Assembly: GCA_023265045.1 (NCBI GenBank)
Contig: JAHFUQ010000015.1
Span: 1 to 49,438 of the forward strand
DNA: 49,438 bases
Direction of reading: 5' to 3'
DNA from: Acidimicrobiia bacterium
GTDB lineage: Bacteria > Actinomycetota > Acidimicrobiia > Acidimicrobiales > AC-14
Under the pieces are notes generated by a model, which was given only the letters and a program-made list of their open reading frames with translations, searched no databases and was not told the origin of the DNA. This document shows, in pieces, positions 21,148 to 32,000 of this stretch; within the stretch, counting starts at the first letter, position 1, and each line of letters opens with the position of its first letter. A program made the position numbers and the translations under genes.

Positions 21148-22101
21148 GTGCGGGGCACGGGCCGCTACGCGGCCAGCCGGCTGGCGTTCGCGGTACCGAC
21201 CCTGTTCGGCCTTTCGTTCCTCAGCTTCATCTTGGGCTCGGCCTCGGGCGATCCCTCCAGCAAGCTCGCCTCGGTGGGCTTGCCGCCCGAGATCCTGCCC
21301 ACGCCCGAGCAGATCGACGCCGTCCGCCACCGGCTCGGCTTCGACCAGCCCCTGCTCGTGCAGTACTGGAGATGGCTGCGCAAGGCCCTACACGGCGACC
21401 TGGGCAAGTCCCTCCTGACCGGGCGCGGCGTGGGTGACGCCATACGCGCCGCTGTCCCGTCCACCGTCGAGCTGGCCCTGGTGGCGGTGGCGTTCATCGT
21501 CATCCTGTCCGTGCCCCTCGCCCTCCTCGGCGCCCGGCTGCGGGGCCGCTGGCTCCAGCAGATCCTGCGCGTGATCGAGCTGTCGGGCGCGTCGGTGCCG
21601 GGGTTCTTCCTCGCCTATCTGCTCATCTACGTCTTCGCGGTGAAGCTCCACCTGTTCCCGGTCGTGGGCCAGAGCGGCTGGAAGAGCATCATCCTCCCGG
21701 GCTTGACCCTCGCCGCCCTGCCCACCGCCTTGGTGGCGCGCCTGCTCCAGAGCTCGCTGGTCGAGGTGATGCGGGAGGACTATGTCCGCACGGCCCGCAG
21801 CAAGGGGCTGACCGACCTGCGCATCTTTGTCCGCCATGCCCTGCGCAACGCCACGTTGCCCGTCCTGACGGTGTTGGGCCACATCCTGGGCCAACTGGTC
21901 GAGGGGGCGGTGGTCACCGAGCTGATCTTCGGGCGATCGGGGATCGGCAACCTCACCCTGCAGTCGGCCGGTTCGTCCGACTACCCGATGATGCAGGGCG
22001 TGGTCCTGTTCGCGGGCGTCGTCGTCATCGGCTTCAACCTGGCCGTGGACCTGCTGTACCCCCTCATCGACGTGCGGGTCCGCCTGGGGGCCCGCACTTG
22101 A
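21148..22101 (+). CDS. peptide ABC transporter permease (DppB-like)
   Basis: 317 aa from a GTG at 21148, only 10 bases after the binding-protein stop. Six hydrophobic helices are visible. The N-terminal YAASRLAFAVPTLFGLSFLS and the EAA-type loop MREDYVRTARSKGLTDLRIF, followed by VRHALRNATLPVLTVLGH, place it in the DppB/OppB family of inner permeases. It pairs with the DppC-like product of the next gene, whose TTG start overlaps this stop (TTGA). Membrane location and role are well supported by the operon. Confidence 0.94.
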   Translation: MRGTGRYAASRLAFAVPTLFGLSFLSFILGSASGDPSSKLASVGLPPEILPTPEQIDAVRHRLGFDQPLLVQYWRWLRKALHGDLGKSLLTGRGVGDAIRAAVPSTVELALVAVAFIVILSVPLALLGARLRGRWLQQILRVIELSGASVPGFFLAYLLIYVFAVKLHLFPVVGQSGWKSIILPGLTLAALPTALVARLLQSSLVEVMREDYVRTARSKGLTDLRIFVRHALRNATLPVLTVLGHILGQLVEGAVVTELIFGRSGIGNLTLQSAGSSDYPMMQGVVLFAGVVVIGFNLAVDLLYPLIDVRVRLGART

Positions 22102-22961
22102 AAGCCCCGCGCAAGGAACGCCAGGGCGGGGCCCCGTTCCGGAAGTTCCTCCGGGAGCCGGCCGCGGTCATCGGCGCCGTGCTGCTGATCGTGGTGACGG
22201 TCCCGCTCTACCTGGCGTCCTGGCTCGCCCCCGACGATCCCTACGTCGTGGACGTCCCCCACCGCCTGGCCCACTTCAGCTGGCGCCACCCCCTCGGCAC
22301 CGACGGCCTCGGGCGGGACCTGTTCTCCCGCATGCTCTACGGCGGCCGCAAGTCGGTGCTGCTCACGCTGGCGGTCACCGTCCTCATCACCGTCGTCGGC
22401 GTCTTCTTCGGCATCCTCGCCGGCATGCGCGGTGGGCTCATCGACCGCTTGGTCGTGCAGCTGGTCGACATCGTGCAGTCCGTGCCCATCGTCATCGTGT
22501 CGATGGTGACGATCGTCCTGCTTGGTGTGGGAACCACCAAGCTGGTGTTCGTGATCGCCGTCGTGGGGTGGACCCGGCACACTCGCGTCGTGCGAGCGGC
22601 CACGCTGTCGCTGCGGGAGCGGGAGTTCATCGAGTCGTGCCGCGCCCTTGGCGCGTCGCGCCTGCGGATCGCCCTACGGCACATCGTCCCCAACATCGTC
22701 CGCCCCGTGGTCGTGCTCAGCACCCTCGACGTCGGCCGCATCCTGCTGGTCATCTCGACGCTGTCGTTCCTCGGTTTCGGCGCCCGCCCGCCCGCACCGG
22801 AGTGGGGCTCGATGCTGGCGGACGCCCGCCGCTACTTCTTCGTGGCCCCGAGGCTGTTGATCATCCCCGGCGTGGCGATCTTCCTGGTTGCCCTGGCCGC
22901 CAACCTGCTCGGGGAAGGCCTGCGCGACGCCTTCGAGTCGAGGACGGGGATGAACAAGTGA
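22098..22961 (+). CDS. peptide ABC transporter permease (DppC-like)
   Basis: 287 aa from a TTG at 22098 overlapping the upstream stop. An N-terminal OppC-type helix (EPAAVIGAVLLIVVTVPLYL) is followed by HPLGTDGLGRDLFSRMLYGG, the diagnostic DppC/OppC motif. The EAA loop is REREFIESCRALGASRLRIA, then LRHIVPNIVRPVVVLSTLD. It forms the heterodimeric channel with the DppB-like protein. The stop overlaps the start of the next ATPase gene as GTGA, so the whole operon is translationally chained. Confidence 0.94.
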   Translation: MKAPRKERQGGAPFRKFLREPAAVIGAVLLIVVTVPLYLASWLAPDDPYVVDVPHRLAHFSWRHPLGTDGLGRDLFSRMLYGGRKSVLLTLAVTVLITVVGVFFGILAGMRGGLIDRLVVQLVDIVQSVPIVIVSMVTIVLLGVGTTKLVFVIAVVGWTRHTRVVRAATLSLREREFIESCRALGASRLRIALRHIVPNIVRPVVVLSTLDVGRILLVISTLSFLGFGARPPAPEWGSMLADARRYFFVAPRLLIIPGVAIFLVALAANLLGEGLRDAFESRTGMNK

Positions 22962-24025
22962 CTACCGTGCCTTCGGCGGGGACTGCGGCAGGCGAGCCCC
23001 TCCTCGCCGTCGAGGACCTCCGGGTGCAGTTCCACACCGACGACGGCGTCGTGAAGGCGGCCGATGGGGTGTCGTTCTCGGTGTGGCCGAACGAGGTGGT
23101 GGGGATCGTCGGCGAGTCCGGATCGGGCAAGACGGTCAGCGCCCTCTCCGTACTGCGCCTGCTCCCGCCGACGGCGACCGTCACAGGGACGGTGCGCTTC
23201 GGGGGGCGCAACCTGCTGGCCGCCTCACGCCAGGAGCTGCGGGCCATCCGCGGCGACCGCATCGCCCTCATCTTTCAGGACGCGCTCACGGCCTTGAACC
23301 CCCTGCACCGGGTCGGTCACCAGATCGCGGAGATGATCCGCATCCACCACGACGAGACGTCTTGGAAGGACGCCAACCAGCGGGCCGTTGAGCTGCTGGG
23401 GCTCGTCGGGATTCCCACACCCGCGGCCCGGGCGCGCCAGTTCCCGTATGAGTTCTCGGGTGGCATGCGCCAGCGGGCGATGATCGCCATGGCCATGGCC
23501 AACGACCCCGACGTGCTCATCGCCGACGAACCGACGACCGCGCTCGACGTCACCATCCAGGCGCAGGTGCTGGAGCTCCTGAAGGACGTGCGTCGCCGCA
23601 CCAACTCCGCCTTGGTGCTCATCACCCACGATTTCGGCGTGGTCGCGGGGGTCGCCGACCGCGTCGTGGTGATGTACGCGGGCAAGGTCGTCGAATCGGG
23701 AACCGTCGACCAGGTGCTGCTGCACCCGGCCCACCCCTACACCAAGGGCCTGCTGGACTCGATGCCTCGCCTCGAAGAGGAGAACCAACGCCTGCTGCGG
23801 ATCCCGGGCCAGCCGCCTTCGCTCATCGACGTCCCCCCGGGTTGCGCCTTCCACCCCCGCTGCCCGTTCGCCCGGACGCCCGGGCCGTGCGCCACCGCTG
23901 TTCCCGAGCTGCGCTCAGTCCAGGATTCCAACGGGCAGGTCGCCGCCTGCCACTTCACGGGCGAGCTGGCCGACGTCCCGGTCCAGGCCGGCGACGTTCA
24001 GGCCGGCGCGGGAGCCGGCGCATGA
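22958..24025 (+). CDS. peptide ABC transporter ATP-binding protein (DppD-like)
   Basis: 355 aa from the GTG at 22958. Walker A GESGSGKT, Q-loop FQDALTALNPLH, signature [17 protein letters not shown], Walker [13 protein letters not shown] and switch LITHD are intact. The oligopeptide-type C-terminal extension ends with a cysteine cluster ([17 protein letters not shown]). It is very similar by eye to the divergent ATPase at 17593-18585. It should act with the DppF-like partner encoded next as a heterodimeric motor of the importer. The C-terminal ~20 residues are Ala/Gly-rich and not conserved. Confidence 0.94.
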   Translation: MTTVPSAGTAAGEPLLAVEDLRVQFHTDDGVVKAADGVSFSVWPNEVVGIVGESGSGKTVSALSVLRLLPPTATVTGTVRFGGRNLLAASRQELRAIRGDRIALIFQDALTALNPLHRVGHQIAEMIRIHHDETSWKDANQRAVELLGLVGIPTPAARARQFPYEFSGGMRQRAMIAMAMANDPDVLIADEPTTALDVTIQAQVLELLKDVRRRTNSALVLITHDFGVVAGVADRVVVMYAGKVVESGTVDQVLLHPAHPYTKGLLDSMPRLEEENQRLLRIPGQPPSLIDVPPGCAFHPRCPFARTPGPCATAVPELRSVQDSNGQVAACHFTGELADVPVQAGDVQAGAGAGA

Positions 24026-25047
24026 CAGACGTGACCGCCGTGCCGGCCACGACGGCGACCGAGCCGCTCCTCCAGGTCGAGGGCCTGGTGAAGCACTTTT
24101 CTGCGCGCCGCGGCCTGCTCGGGCTGCGCTCGAAGCAGGTGCACGCCGTGTGCAACGTGTCCTTCAATGTCGCCAAGGGCGAGACACTCGGCATCGTCGG
24201 CGAGTCGGGATGCGGGAAGTCCACGACGGCCCGCATGCTCCTCGGCCTCATCCCGGCCACGTCGGGGACCATCCGTTTCGGCGAAATCGACGTCCTCAAG
24301 GCCCGCCCCCGGGCGCTGCGAGCGCTGCGCCGCCGGGTCCAGATCGTGTTCCAGGACCCGTACGCGTCGCTCGACCCCCAAATGACCGTCGGCGCCAGCA
24401 TCGCCGAGCCGATGCGCATCCATCACACCTACCGGAAGGCGGGCATGGCCCGGGTGCGCGAGCTGATGAGCATGGTCGAGCTCGACCCGGACAGCGCGGC
24501 GCGCTACCCCCACCAGTTCTCGGGGGGGCAGCGCCAGCGCATCGGCATCGCCCGGGCGTTGGCCCTGGAGCCCGAGCTCCTCGTGCTCGACGAGCCCATT
24601 TCGTCTCTCGACGTGTCCATCCAGGCAGGGATCATCAACCTCCTGGCCGACCTGCAAGGACGCCTCGGCGTGGCGTACGTCTTCATCGCCCACGACCTCT
24701 CGGTGATCCGCCACCTGTCCCAGAACGTCGTCGTCATGTACCTGGGCAAGATCGTGGAGACCGGCGCCCGCAAGGACGTCTTCGGCCGCCCTTCCCACCC
24801 GTACACGCAGGCCCTGCTCTCCGCCTTGCCGTCGGTCAACCCCGTCACCGAGCGGACACGAACGCGCATCGTGCTTCCCGGCGACGTGCCCAGCCCGCTC
24901 GACCCCCCCTCCGGCTGCCGGTTCCGCACCCGTTGCTGGAAGGCCCAGGACATCTGTGCGGCCGAAGAGCCAGCGCTCACCGACCGGGGCCAGGGCCACC
25001 CCGTGGCGTGCCACTTCCCTGGACCGGCCGCGGGCGCCGCTGTTTAG
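24022..25047 (+). CDS. peptide ABC transporter ATP-binding protein (DppF-like)
   Basis: 341 aa from an ATG overlapping the upstream stop (ATGA). Walker A GESGCGKST, Q-loop FQDPYASLDPQMTV, signature QFSGGQRQRIGIARALA, Walker B LLVLDEPISSLD and switch IAHDLSVI are intact. The FSARRGLLGLRSKQVHAVCN insertion near the start and the C-terminal cysteines (GCRFRTRCWKAQDIC) are typical of DppF/OppF. Last gene of the five-gene importer operon; it converges on the potassium-channel gene with 3 bases between stops. Confidence 0.94.
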   Translation: MTDVTAVPATTATEPLLQVEGLVKHFSARRGLLGLRSKQVHAVCNVSFNVAKGETLGIVGESGCGKSTTARMLLGLIPATSGTIRFGEIDVLKARPRALRALRRRVQIVFQDPYASLDPQMTVGASIAEPMRIHHTYRKAGMARVRELMSMVELDPDSAARYPHQFSGGQRQRIGIARALALEPELLVLDEPISSLDVSIQAGIINLLADLQGRLGVAYVFIAHDLSVIRHLSQNVVVMYLGKIVETGARKDVFGRPSHPYTQALLSALPSVNPVTERTRTRIVLPGDVPSPLDPPSGCRFRTRCWKAQDICAAEEPALTDRGQGHPVACHFPGPAAGAAV

Positions 25048-25050
25048 CGC

Positions 25051-26064
25051 CTACCCCGCCTGCTCCGCGAGCCGGGACAGCGCGCCCTGGGGGCCGACGA
25101 CGATGAGCAGGTCGTTCGCCTTGAGGACCGTCTCCGCCCGGGGCGGCACCAGCAGCTGGCCGTCGGGGCTGCGCACGGCCAGGATCATCACGCCCTCGTA
25201 GGGCGCGCAGGCCCCTCGCACCGATGCGTCCACAAGCGGTGAGCGGTTCGAGACGACGAGCTCCTCGATGCGCAACTCCGGGGCGACGCTGACCATGTCG
25301 ACGAACTCCAGCATGGCCGGGCGCAGCGCCAGCGCCGCCATGCGGGCCCCGCTCAGCCGGTAGGGCGAGACCACCCGGTCGCTGCCGGCCCGCTGGAGGG
25401 CCTCCACCGACTCCGGGCTCGACGCCCGGGCGATGATGAACAGGTCGGGGTTGCGGGCCCGGGCCAGCAGGGTGATGTAGACGTTGGTGGCGTCGGAGTC
25501 GACGGCGCACAACAGGCCCTTGGCCCGGGCGATGCCCGCCCGTTCGAGCACCTCCTCGCGCGTCGGGTCGTCGATGATGAACGGGACGCCCGCGGCCGCC
25601 AGCTCGTCCTCCTTCGACGCGTCGACCTCGACGACGACCACCTCGGCGCCCTCGGCGGTCAGGTCGGCCACCGCCGAGCGCCCCACCCGCCCGAACGCGC
25701 AGACGATGTAGTGGTCTCGCAGCCCGTCGATGCGCTGGCGCATGCTCCTCCTCAGGAACGACCGGCCAAGCTGGCCGCTGGCGACCAGGCTCGTCAAGAC
25801 GGCCAGCAGGCTGAAGAGGGCCACCACGCCGATCACGATCAGCGACAGCGTGAAGACCCGCCCGCCCGTGCCGAGCGGCTTGATCTCGCCGAACCCCACG
25901 GTCGTGAGGGTGGTGACCGTCATGTACAGGGCGTCGACGAAGCCGAACCCCTCGAGGACCATGAACCCGGCGGTCCCGTAGACCAGGGTGAACGCCAGCA
26001 ACGCAACCGGCAGCCGTACCGGCGACGCCAGCAGCCGACTCCGCGCCGAGCGTTTCGCCCCCAT
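25051..26064 (-). CDS. potassium channel protein with RCK (TrkA-N/TrkA-C) domains
   Basis: 337 aa from the ATG at 26064. Two membrane helices (LPVALLAFTLVYGTAGFMVL and VFTLSLIVIGVVALFSLLAV) flank a pore loop with the selectivity filter TTVGFGE at ~54-60. A Rossmann RCK-N domain follows (HYIVCAFGRVGRSAVADLTA, VVVVEVDASKEDELAAAGVP), then an RCK-C domain (LRIEELVVSNRSPLVDASVR to LLIVVGPQGALSRLAEQ). This is the MthK/Kch layout; four subunits form the channel and the RCK ring gates it on Ca2+, nucleotide or other ligands, which cannot be predicted here. The GxGxxG nucleotide motif is present in the variant form GRVGRS. Confidence 0.92.
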   Translation of the reverse strand: MGAKRSARSRLLASPVRLPVALLAFTLVYGTAGFMVLEGFGFVDALYMTVTTLTTVGFGEIKPLGTGGRVFTLSLIVIGVVALFSLLAVLTSLVASGQLGRSFLRRSMRQRIDGLRDHYIVCAFGRVGRSAVADLTAEGAEVVVVEVDASKEDELAAAGVPFIIDDPTREEVLERAGIARAKGLLCAVDSDATNVYITLLARARNPDLFIIARASSPESVEALQRAGSDRVVSPYRLSGARMAALALRPAMLEFVDMVSVAPELRIEELVVSNRSPLVDASVRGACAPYEGVMILAVRSPDGQLLVPPRAETVLKANDLLIVVGPQGALSRLAEQAG

Positions 26065-26081
26065 CCGGGGAACCTAATGCG

Positions 26082-29000
26082 CTAGCTGGCGACGTGCAGG
26101 AGGCCGCCGAGCCGGGAGACGAGGGCGTCGAGGTCGAGGGTCTTGTCGAGCATGCCCAGGGTCTGGCGCAGGTCGGCGGCGGTCACGACGTCGTGGTCGA
26201 CGGCGGTCAGCAGCACGATCCCGGCGCCCGGAGCGGCGGCGCGAATGCCCTGCATCGCCTGCAGGCCCCCCATCACCGGCATCATGACGTCGAGCACCAC
26301 CAGGTCGGGCTGGTGCCGGCCGGCGGCGGCGATGGCCTCGCGGCCGTCCGACGCCTCGGCCACCACCGTGAAGTGGCCGTCCAGCTCCATCGCCAGGCGG
26401 ATGGCGGCCCGCAGCTCGGGTCGGTCGTCGACCAGCAGGGTGCGAACGGGGCGCTGCAGGCCGAACCCCCCTCGCGCCAAGCCGGCCACGCCGAGGAACG
26501 TGGGCGCCGGGGTGAGCCAGGCGTCGACGTCCTTGAACGACGTCGGCCGCCGCCAGTTGAAGCCCTGGGCCAGGTCGCAGCCGAGCACGGTCAGCCGCTC
26601 GAGCTGCTCCATGGTCTCGACCCCTTCGCCCACCGCTTCCAGCCCCAGCGCGTGGGCCAGCCCGATGACGCTCGTCACGATGGCCGTGTCCTGGGCGTCC
26701 TGGCCGAGACCAGCCACGAAGGACCGGTCGATCTTGAGCTGGTCGACGGGGAACCGGCGCAGGTAGGACAGCGACGAGTAGCCGGTGCCGAAGTCGTCGA
26801 TGGCGAGGCGCAGCCCGAGCGCCTTTAGCTCGTGCAACTTCTGGATGCAGGCCTCGGTGTCGTGCAGCGTGGCGCTCTCGGTGATCTCCAGCGTCAGCAG
26901 CTTGGGGTCGAAGCCCGACTCCGCCAGCGCGACCTCGACCTCATTGAGCAGGCCGGGGTGCTGGAGCTGGCGGGTCGACACGTTGACGCTGATGCCGAAC
27001 ATGGTCCGCTCGGGGTGCGACCGTTGCAGGCGCCGTCCCTCGCGGCACGCCTGGCGCAGGGTCCACGCCCCGATGGGCACGATCAGCCCCGACTCCTCGG
27101 CGACGGCGATGAACTCGGTGGGCGAGAGCACGCCCCGCTTGGGGTGCCGCCACCGCAGCACCGCCTCGAAACCCACCACCTCGCCGGTGCGCAGCTCGAT
27201 CAGCGGTTGGTAGTAGGCCTCCATCTCGTCACACTGCACGGCCCACTGCAGCTCGCTCTTGATCGTGACCCGGTCGAGGGCGGCGATGCGCATGGCGGGC
27301 TCGAACACCTCGTAGCGACCCTTGCCCCTGGCCTTGGCGACGTACATGGCGGCGTCGGCCTGGCTCAGCAACTCGTCGGCGCGGTTCGCCGTCGGCCCCT
27401 CTCCGACGCCCTCGCCGGTGGTCGCCGCGGCCGGCCAGCCCGCGGTGAGGGCGATGCCCACGCTGGTGCGGGCGTGGACCTGGTGGCCGTCGAGGTCGAA
27501 CGCCGGCGCCATGGCCGCCAGCACCCGCTCGGCGGCGCGCCGGGCGGCCTCATCGGTGGCGCCGTCGAGCAGCACGGCGAACTCGTCGCCCCCCAGGCGC
27601 GCCACCGTGTCCTGGGGGCGGACACAGGTCAGCAGGCGGCGGGCCACGTCTTTCAGGAGGTTGTCGCCCGCGGCGTGGCCGAGGGAGTCGTTGATCCCCT
27701 TGAAGTCGTCGAGGTCGAGGAAGACCACCGCGACGGGCGCGCCCTTCCGGCGGGCGAGGCAGTGCTCGATGCGTTCGGAGAACAGGCCCCGGTTGGCCAG
27801 CCCGGTGAGGGTGTCGTGCAGGGCGCGGTCCCGCAGTTCGTGCTCCAGCGCCTTGCGCTCACTGACGTCCCGGCTGTTCAGCACCAGGCCCCGCACGCTG
27901 GAGTCCCCGAAGAGGTCGTTGAGGGCGGTCTCGACCACCCGCCACGAGCCGTCCTGGTGGCGCAGGCGGCACTCGACGAGGGACCGTTGGCCCGTCCCGT
28001 CCAAGGCCGCGCCGACTGTCTCCGCGTCGTCGGGGTGCACCCACTCGCCGAACGGCCGCCCGACCAGCACGTCGGGCTCGAACCCGAAGACGCGCCGTAC
28101 CGACGAGCTCTGGTAGGTCACGACGCCGTCGTGGTCCACGATCGTGATGACGTCGCTCGAGTTCTGGGCCAGTGAGCGGAACCTCGCCTCGGTGCCCGCC
28201 ACGTGCTCAAGGGCGGCGCCCGCCAGCGTGGCGATGAAGGCAGCCATTTTGATCTCGTCGCGGCTGAACAGGTCGCCGATCTGGCCGTGCACAACCGAGA
28301 AGCAGGCCAGCGGCTGGTCCTCGCAGAAGATCGGCGCGCACAGCCCCGAGCGCAGGCCGAGCAGCACGGCGCTGTCGCCCGGGTCGACGGAATCGCCGTC
28401 GCCGTTTTCGCTCGTGACCACCGGGGCCCGCGCTTCGAGGGCCCGCCGCACGAGCGTCCGGCTCACGGGCGACTCCCCGGAGGCGTCGAGCATGGTGATG
28501 TGGCAGTGCTCGCCCCGCAGGAGGGTCAACGCCGCGTCGCTCACGGCCGCGTACACCGCTTCCGCCGACGGGGCCGATGCGATGCGGCGACCGACGGCGA
28601 GCAGCGTCTCAAACCGGTCGGCGAGCGAGAGCGAATCCGGCTCCGTCCCGTCGGCGCCGTCGTTGTCGCCGGACGGGAGCATGGCCCGGATGTCGGCGTC
28701 GGCCTGCTCGCGCTGTTCGGTCGCGCCGGGCCAGCCCATGGCCTCGCCGACGCGCCCCCACGCCTGGCGGGTGAGGGCGTGCTCGTAGCGCGCCTCCTGG
28801 CGATCGGCTTCGGCCAGGCTGGCGGCGAACAGCCGCCGCGCCCGACGGGCGCGGCCCCGGAGGGCGCACACGAGGCCCTGCTCACGCAGCGCGTGGGGCC
28901 GGTTGTTCTTGTAGTCGGTGGCCGTCGCGCGCGCCCGGCGGGCGATCTCCGCGGCCCGGCGGACGTGGGCGCGCCGGCGCAGGGACCGGTACGGAGGCGC

Positions 29001-32000
29001 CAGCTCAGCGCGCATCCGCAGCGCCGTCGCCAGCCAGGGCAGCACCGGGGCGACGTACTCCTGGCGCAGCCCGGCGCGCCGCACGATCCGGTTGGCATCG
29101 CCGAACATCTCGATGGCGGCGTCGACCTTGCCCTCGGCCAGCAGGCGGACACCCTCCGCCACCCGCACCTCGGTTGCGGTGTGGGCGTCCTCGGTCTTGG
29201 TCGCCAGCTGGGCGGCGATCAGCTCGGCCGGCGCCTGGCCGCCCGAGGCCCGGGACCACGAGCTGAGCGAGATCCCGGCGGCGGCCTGGTCGCCGATGTC
29301 GACGGCCGCGGCGTGCAGCGTGCGGGCCGATTCGGTGGCGCGCCGGAGGTCGCCCAGCCGGTAGTAGGCGAGGGCGATGTGCCAGCGGGCGGTGTTGACC
29401 TCCCAGCGGTCGCCCGTCCGGTCGAGCAGGCGCACCCCCTCCTCGCACTTCTCGATGCACTCCCGGTAGCGGGACGAGGCGTACAGGACCGTCCCGTAGA
29501 AGTTCAGGGACTGGCCCTGGCCCCAGACGTCGCCGCGTTCCCGCCGGATGGCGAACGAGCGTTGGGCGTACTTGATGCCCCGCTTGCACCACGGGACCAT
29601 GGTCATCACCGGCGCGTGCTCGGAATATGCCTGGGCCAGCTCGGCCGTGGGCGGGTACCGCTCGGCCAGGTTCATCTCCCGGAGGTGGGCCCAACCGCAC
29701 GAGATCTTGCCGGAGTGGAACCAGTAGACGTAGGCCAGCCGGCTGTAGATCCGGATGGCGAGCAGTTCCTCGTCAGCGCCGTCGAGGGCGCGCCGGCCCG
29801 TGAACAGCCGCGGCAGCGCGGAGTGGGCGGCTTGCACCACCAGCTCCTTGAGCAGCAGCACCAGGAAGCCGATCGTGCGGCGCGGCACCCGCCGCCCGAG
29901 CTGGCGCAGCGAGCTTTCGAGCCGCCAGCGGGCCAGGCGCTGATCGCCCCGCTTGAAGGCGATGTCGCCCAGCTTGCCCTCGATGGCGGCCCGGCCGGCG
30001 CCGGGGCGGACGAGGGCCATGGCCAGCTCGAGGTAGTTCGTCGCTTCCTCGTACTCCCCCTGCAGGGTGAGGACATCGCCCAGCCCCTCGTAGACGCGCA
30101 CCTGGGTCGCGGCGTCGGGCGCCTTGGCCCGCTCCGCGATCCGGTAATGCGCCACCGCCACTTCCAGGGCGTGGCGGCCGCGCGCCTGCTCGGCGGCGCG
30201 CAGGGCGTAGGGCAGGGCGCGGTCGCTGCGGCCGCCGGCGTCGAAGTGGTAGGCGAGGTCGTACGGGCGGTCGACCTTGGTGGCCTCCAGGCGGAGGGCG
30301 GCCCGGAGGTGCAGGGCCCTTCGGTCCGAGGGCGTGAGCCGGTCCAGCAGCGCCTCACGGAGCTTGTCGTGGCGGAACGAGCACCGGCTGGCCTGCTCGT
30401 CCACCCAGAGGATGCGTCGCCGGACCGCCTCCTTGAACGAGGTGGCGGCCGAATCGGCGCCTTGATCGGTGAGCTCCACGGCCAGGGCGAGGTCGAACGT
30501 CTTGCCCAGCACGGCACCCACCGACAGGAGCGCCAACGCCGGCTCGGACAGCAGTTCCAGGCGTTGGACGAGGAACAGCGCGGCGCGGCGCGACGTCTGC
30601 GCGTTGGCCAGGAGCTCGTCGTTCACGAGCCAGCCGTCCTCCGTGTCGACGAGCGCGCCCGACTCCACCAGTCCCCGGAGCACCGCCGTCGCCATGAACG
30701 GGCTGCCTTCCGACAGTTGGCTCACGACATCGACCGCGGCGGCGGGCAGCGGACCGGCCATGGACTCGGCCAGGCTGCGCACGTCCTCCACGGACAGCGG
30801 CGCCAGTTCGACGCGCACCGCGCTCGGGACGGCCCGCAGCGGGTGTTCGGCGTCGACCTCCTCGGAACGGAAGGCGCCGATGACCAGCACGTGGCCGCCG
30901 GCCTGCTCGGACCAGCGGGCGAGGAGCTTGAGCCCGAGGCCGTTCGCCCACTGGCAGTCGTCGAGGATGACGACCGCGGGCCGGGCCTCGTCCCCGAGCG
31001 CTTCGAGGAGGGCGACGAGGGCATCCACGCTGCGGATCTCGCCGTAGGCGGCCGGCCCGGTGTCGCCTGCTCCTCCCGGCGCCAGCACCTCGGCCAGGGC
31101 GGGCAGCGCGGCCGCGGCCGCGTCGACCCGGTCGCCCAGGCGCTCCCGGAGCACATCGGCCAGGCGCGGGTCCTCGGCGCATGCGGCCACGATGCCCCCG
31201 GCAACCCCTTCGAGCAGCTGGAAGGGGCGCTCAGCCGCCTGGTCGACGCCCTGGCCCCGGAGTACCCATGTGTCCGAGCGGATGCGGTCCTCCAGCTCGT
31301 CGAGCATGCGGGTCTTGCCACCGCCTGAATCGGCCTCCACGAAGGCGAGGAGTCCCCGTCCGGCGCGTGCCTCGTCGACCAGCGCCGCCAGCGCCGTGAG
31401 GTCGGCGCTGCGGCCGACGAAGGCGGGCTCGGTGAGCGCCTGGCGACGGTCGTGCAGGCCGATGACGACGGCGGGGTCGGCCACGCCGCGAGCCCGCCCG
31501 GCCACCACCGCGTCGAGGTCGGCGAGCACGGCGGCGGCCGACTGGTAGCGCTCGTCGGGATCCTTGCGCAGCAGGCGCTGGACGGCGGAGTCCACGGAGC
31601 GGGGCACGTCCGCCCGGATGCTCCGCAGGGGCGCGGCAGAGGCGCTCAAATGCTGGCGCAGGACCTCGCCCACGTCCTGTCCCTCGAACGGCGGCCGCCC
31701 GGCGAGGCACTCGAACAGCAGCACGCCGACGGCGTAGAGGTCGGCTCGCTCGTCCACCACCGCGCCGGCCATGGCGCCGGTCGCTTCGGGCGCGAGGTAG
31801 CGCACCGTGCCGACCGGCTCGTCGCGGATCGACGGGTCAAGCCGGGCGCTGCGGGCGAAGCCGAAGTCGATCAGGACGGCCCGGGCGATGGGCTCCTCGT
31901 TCCCGACGATCACGTTGGCGGGCTTGACGTCGCGGTGGAGGACGTCGCCGTCGTGAGCGAGCTGGAGGGCGCGCAACACGTCGATGCCGACGCGCAGGGC

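Noticed and set aside
28203-31328. 1,041-codon open frame on the plus strand inside the 2,089-aa gene
   Set aside because: Antisense frame with low-complexity Gly/Arg/Ala/His composition; the minus strand has intact kinase, NTPase and GAF motifs.
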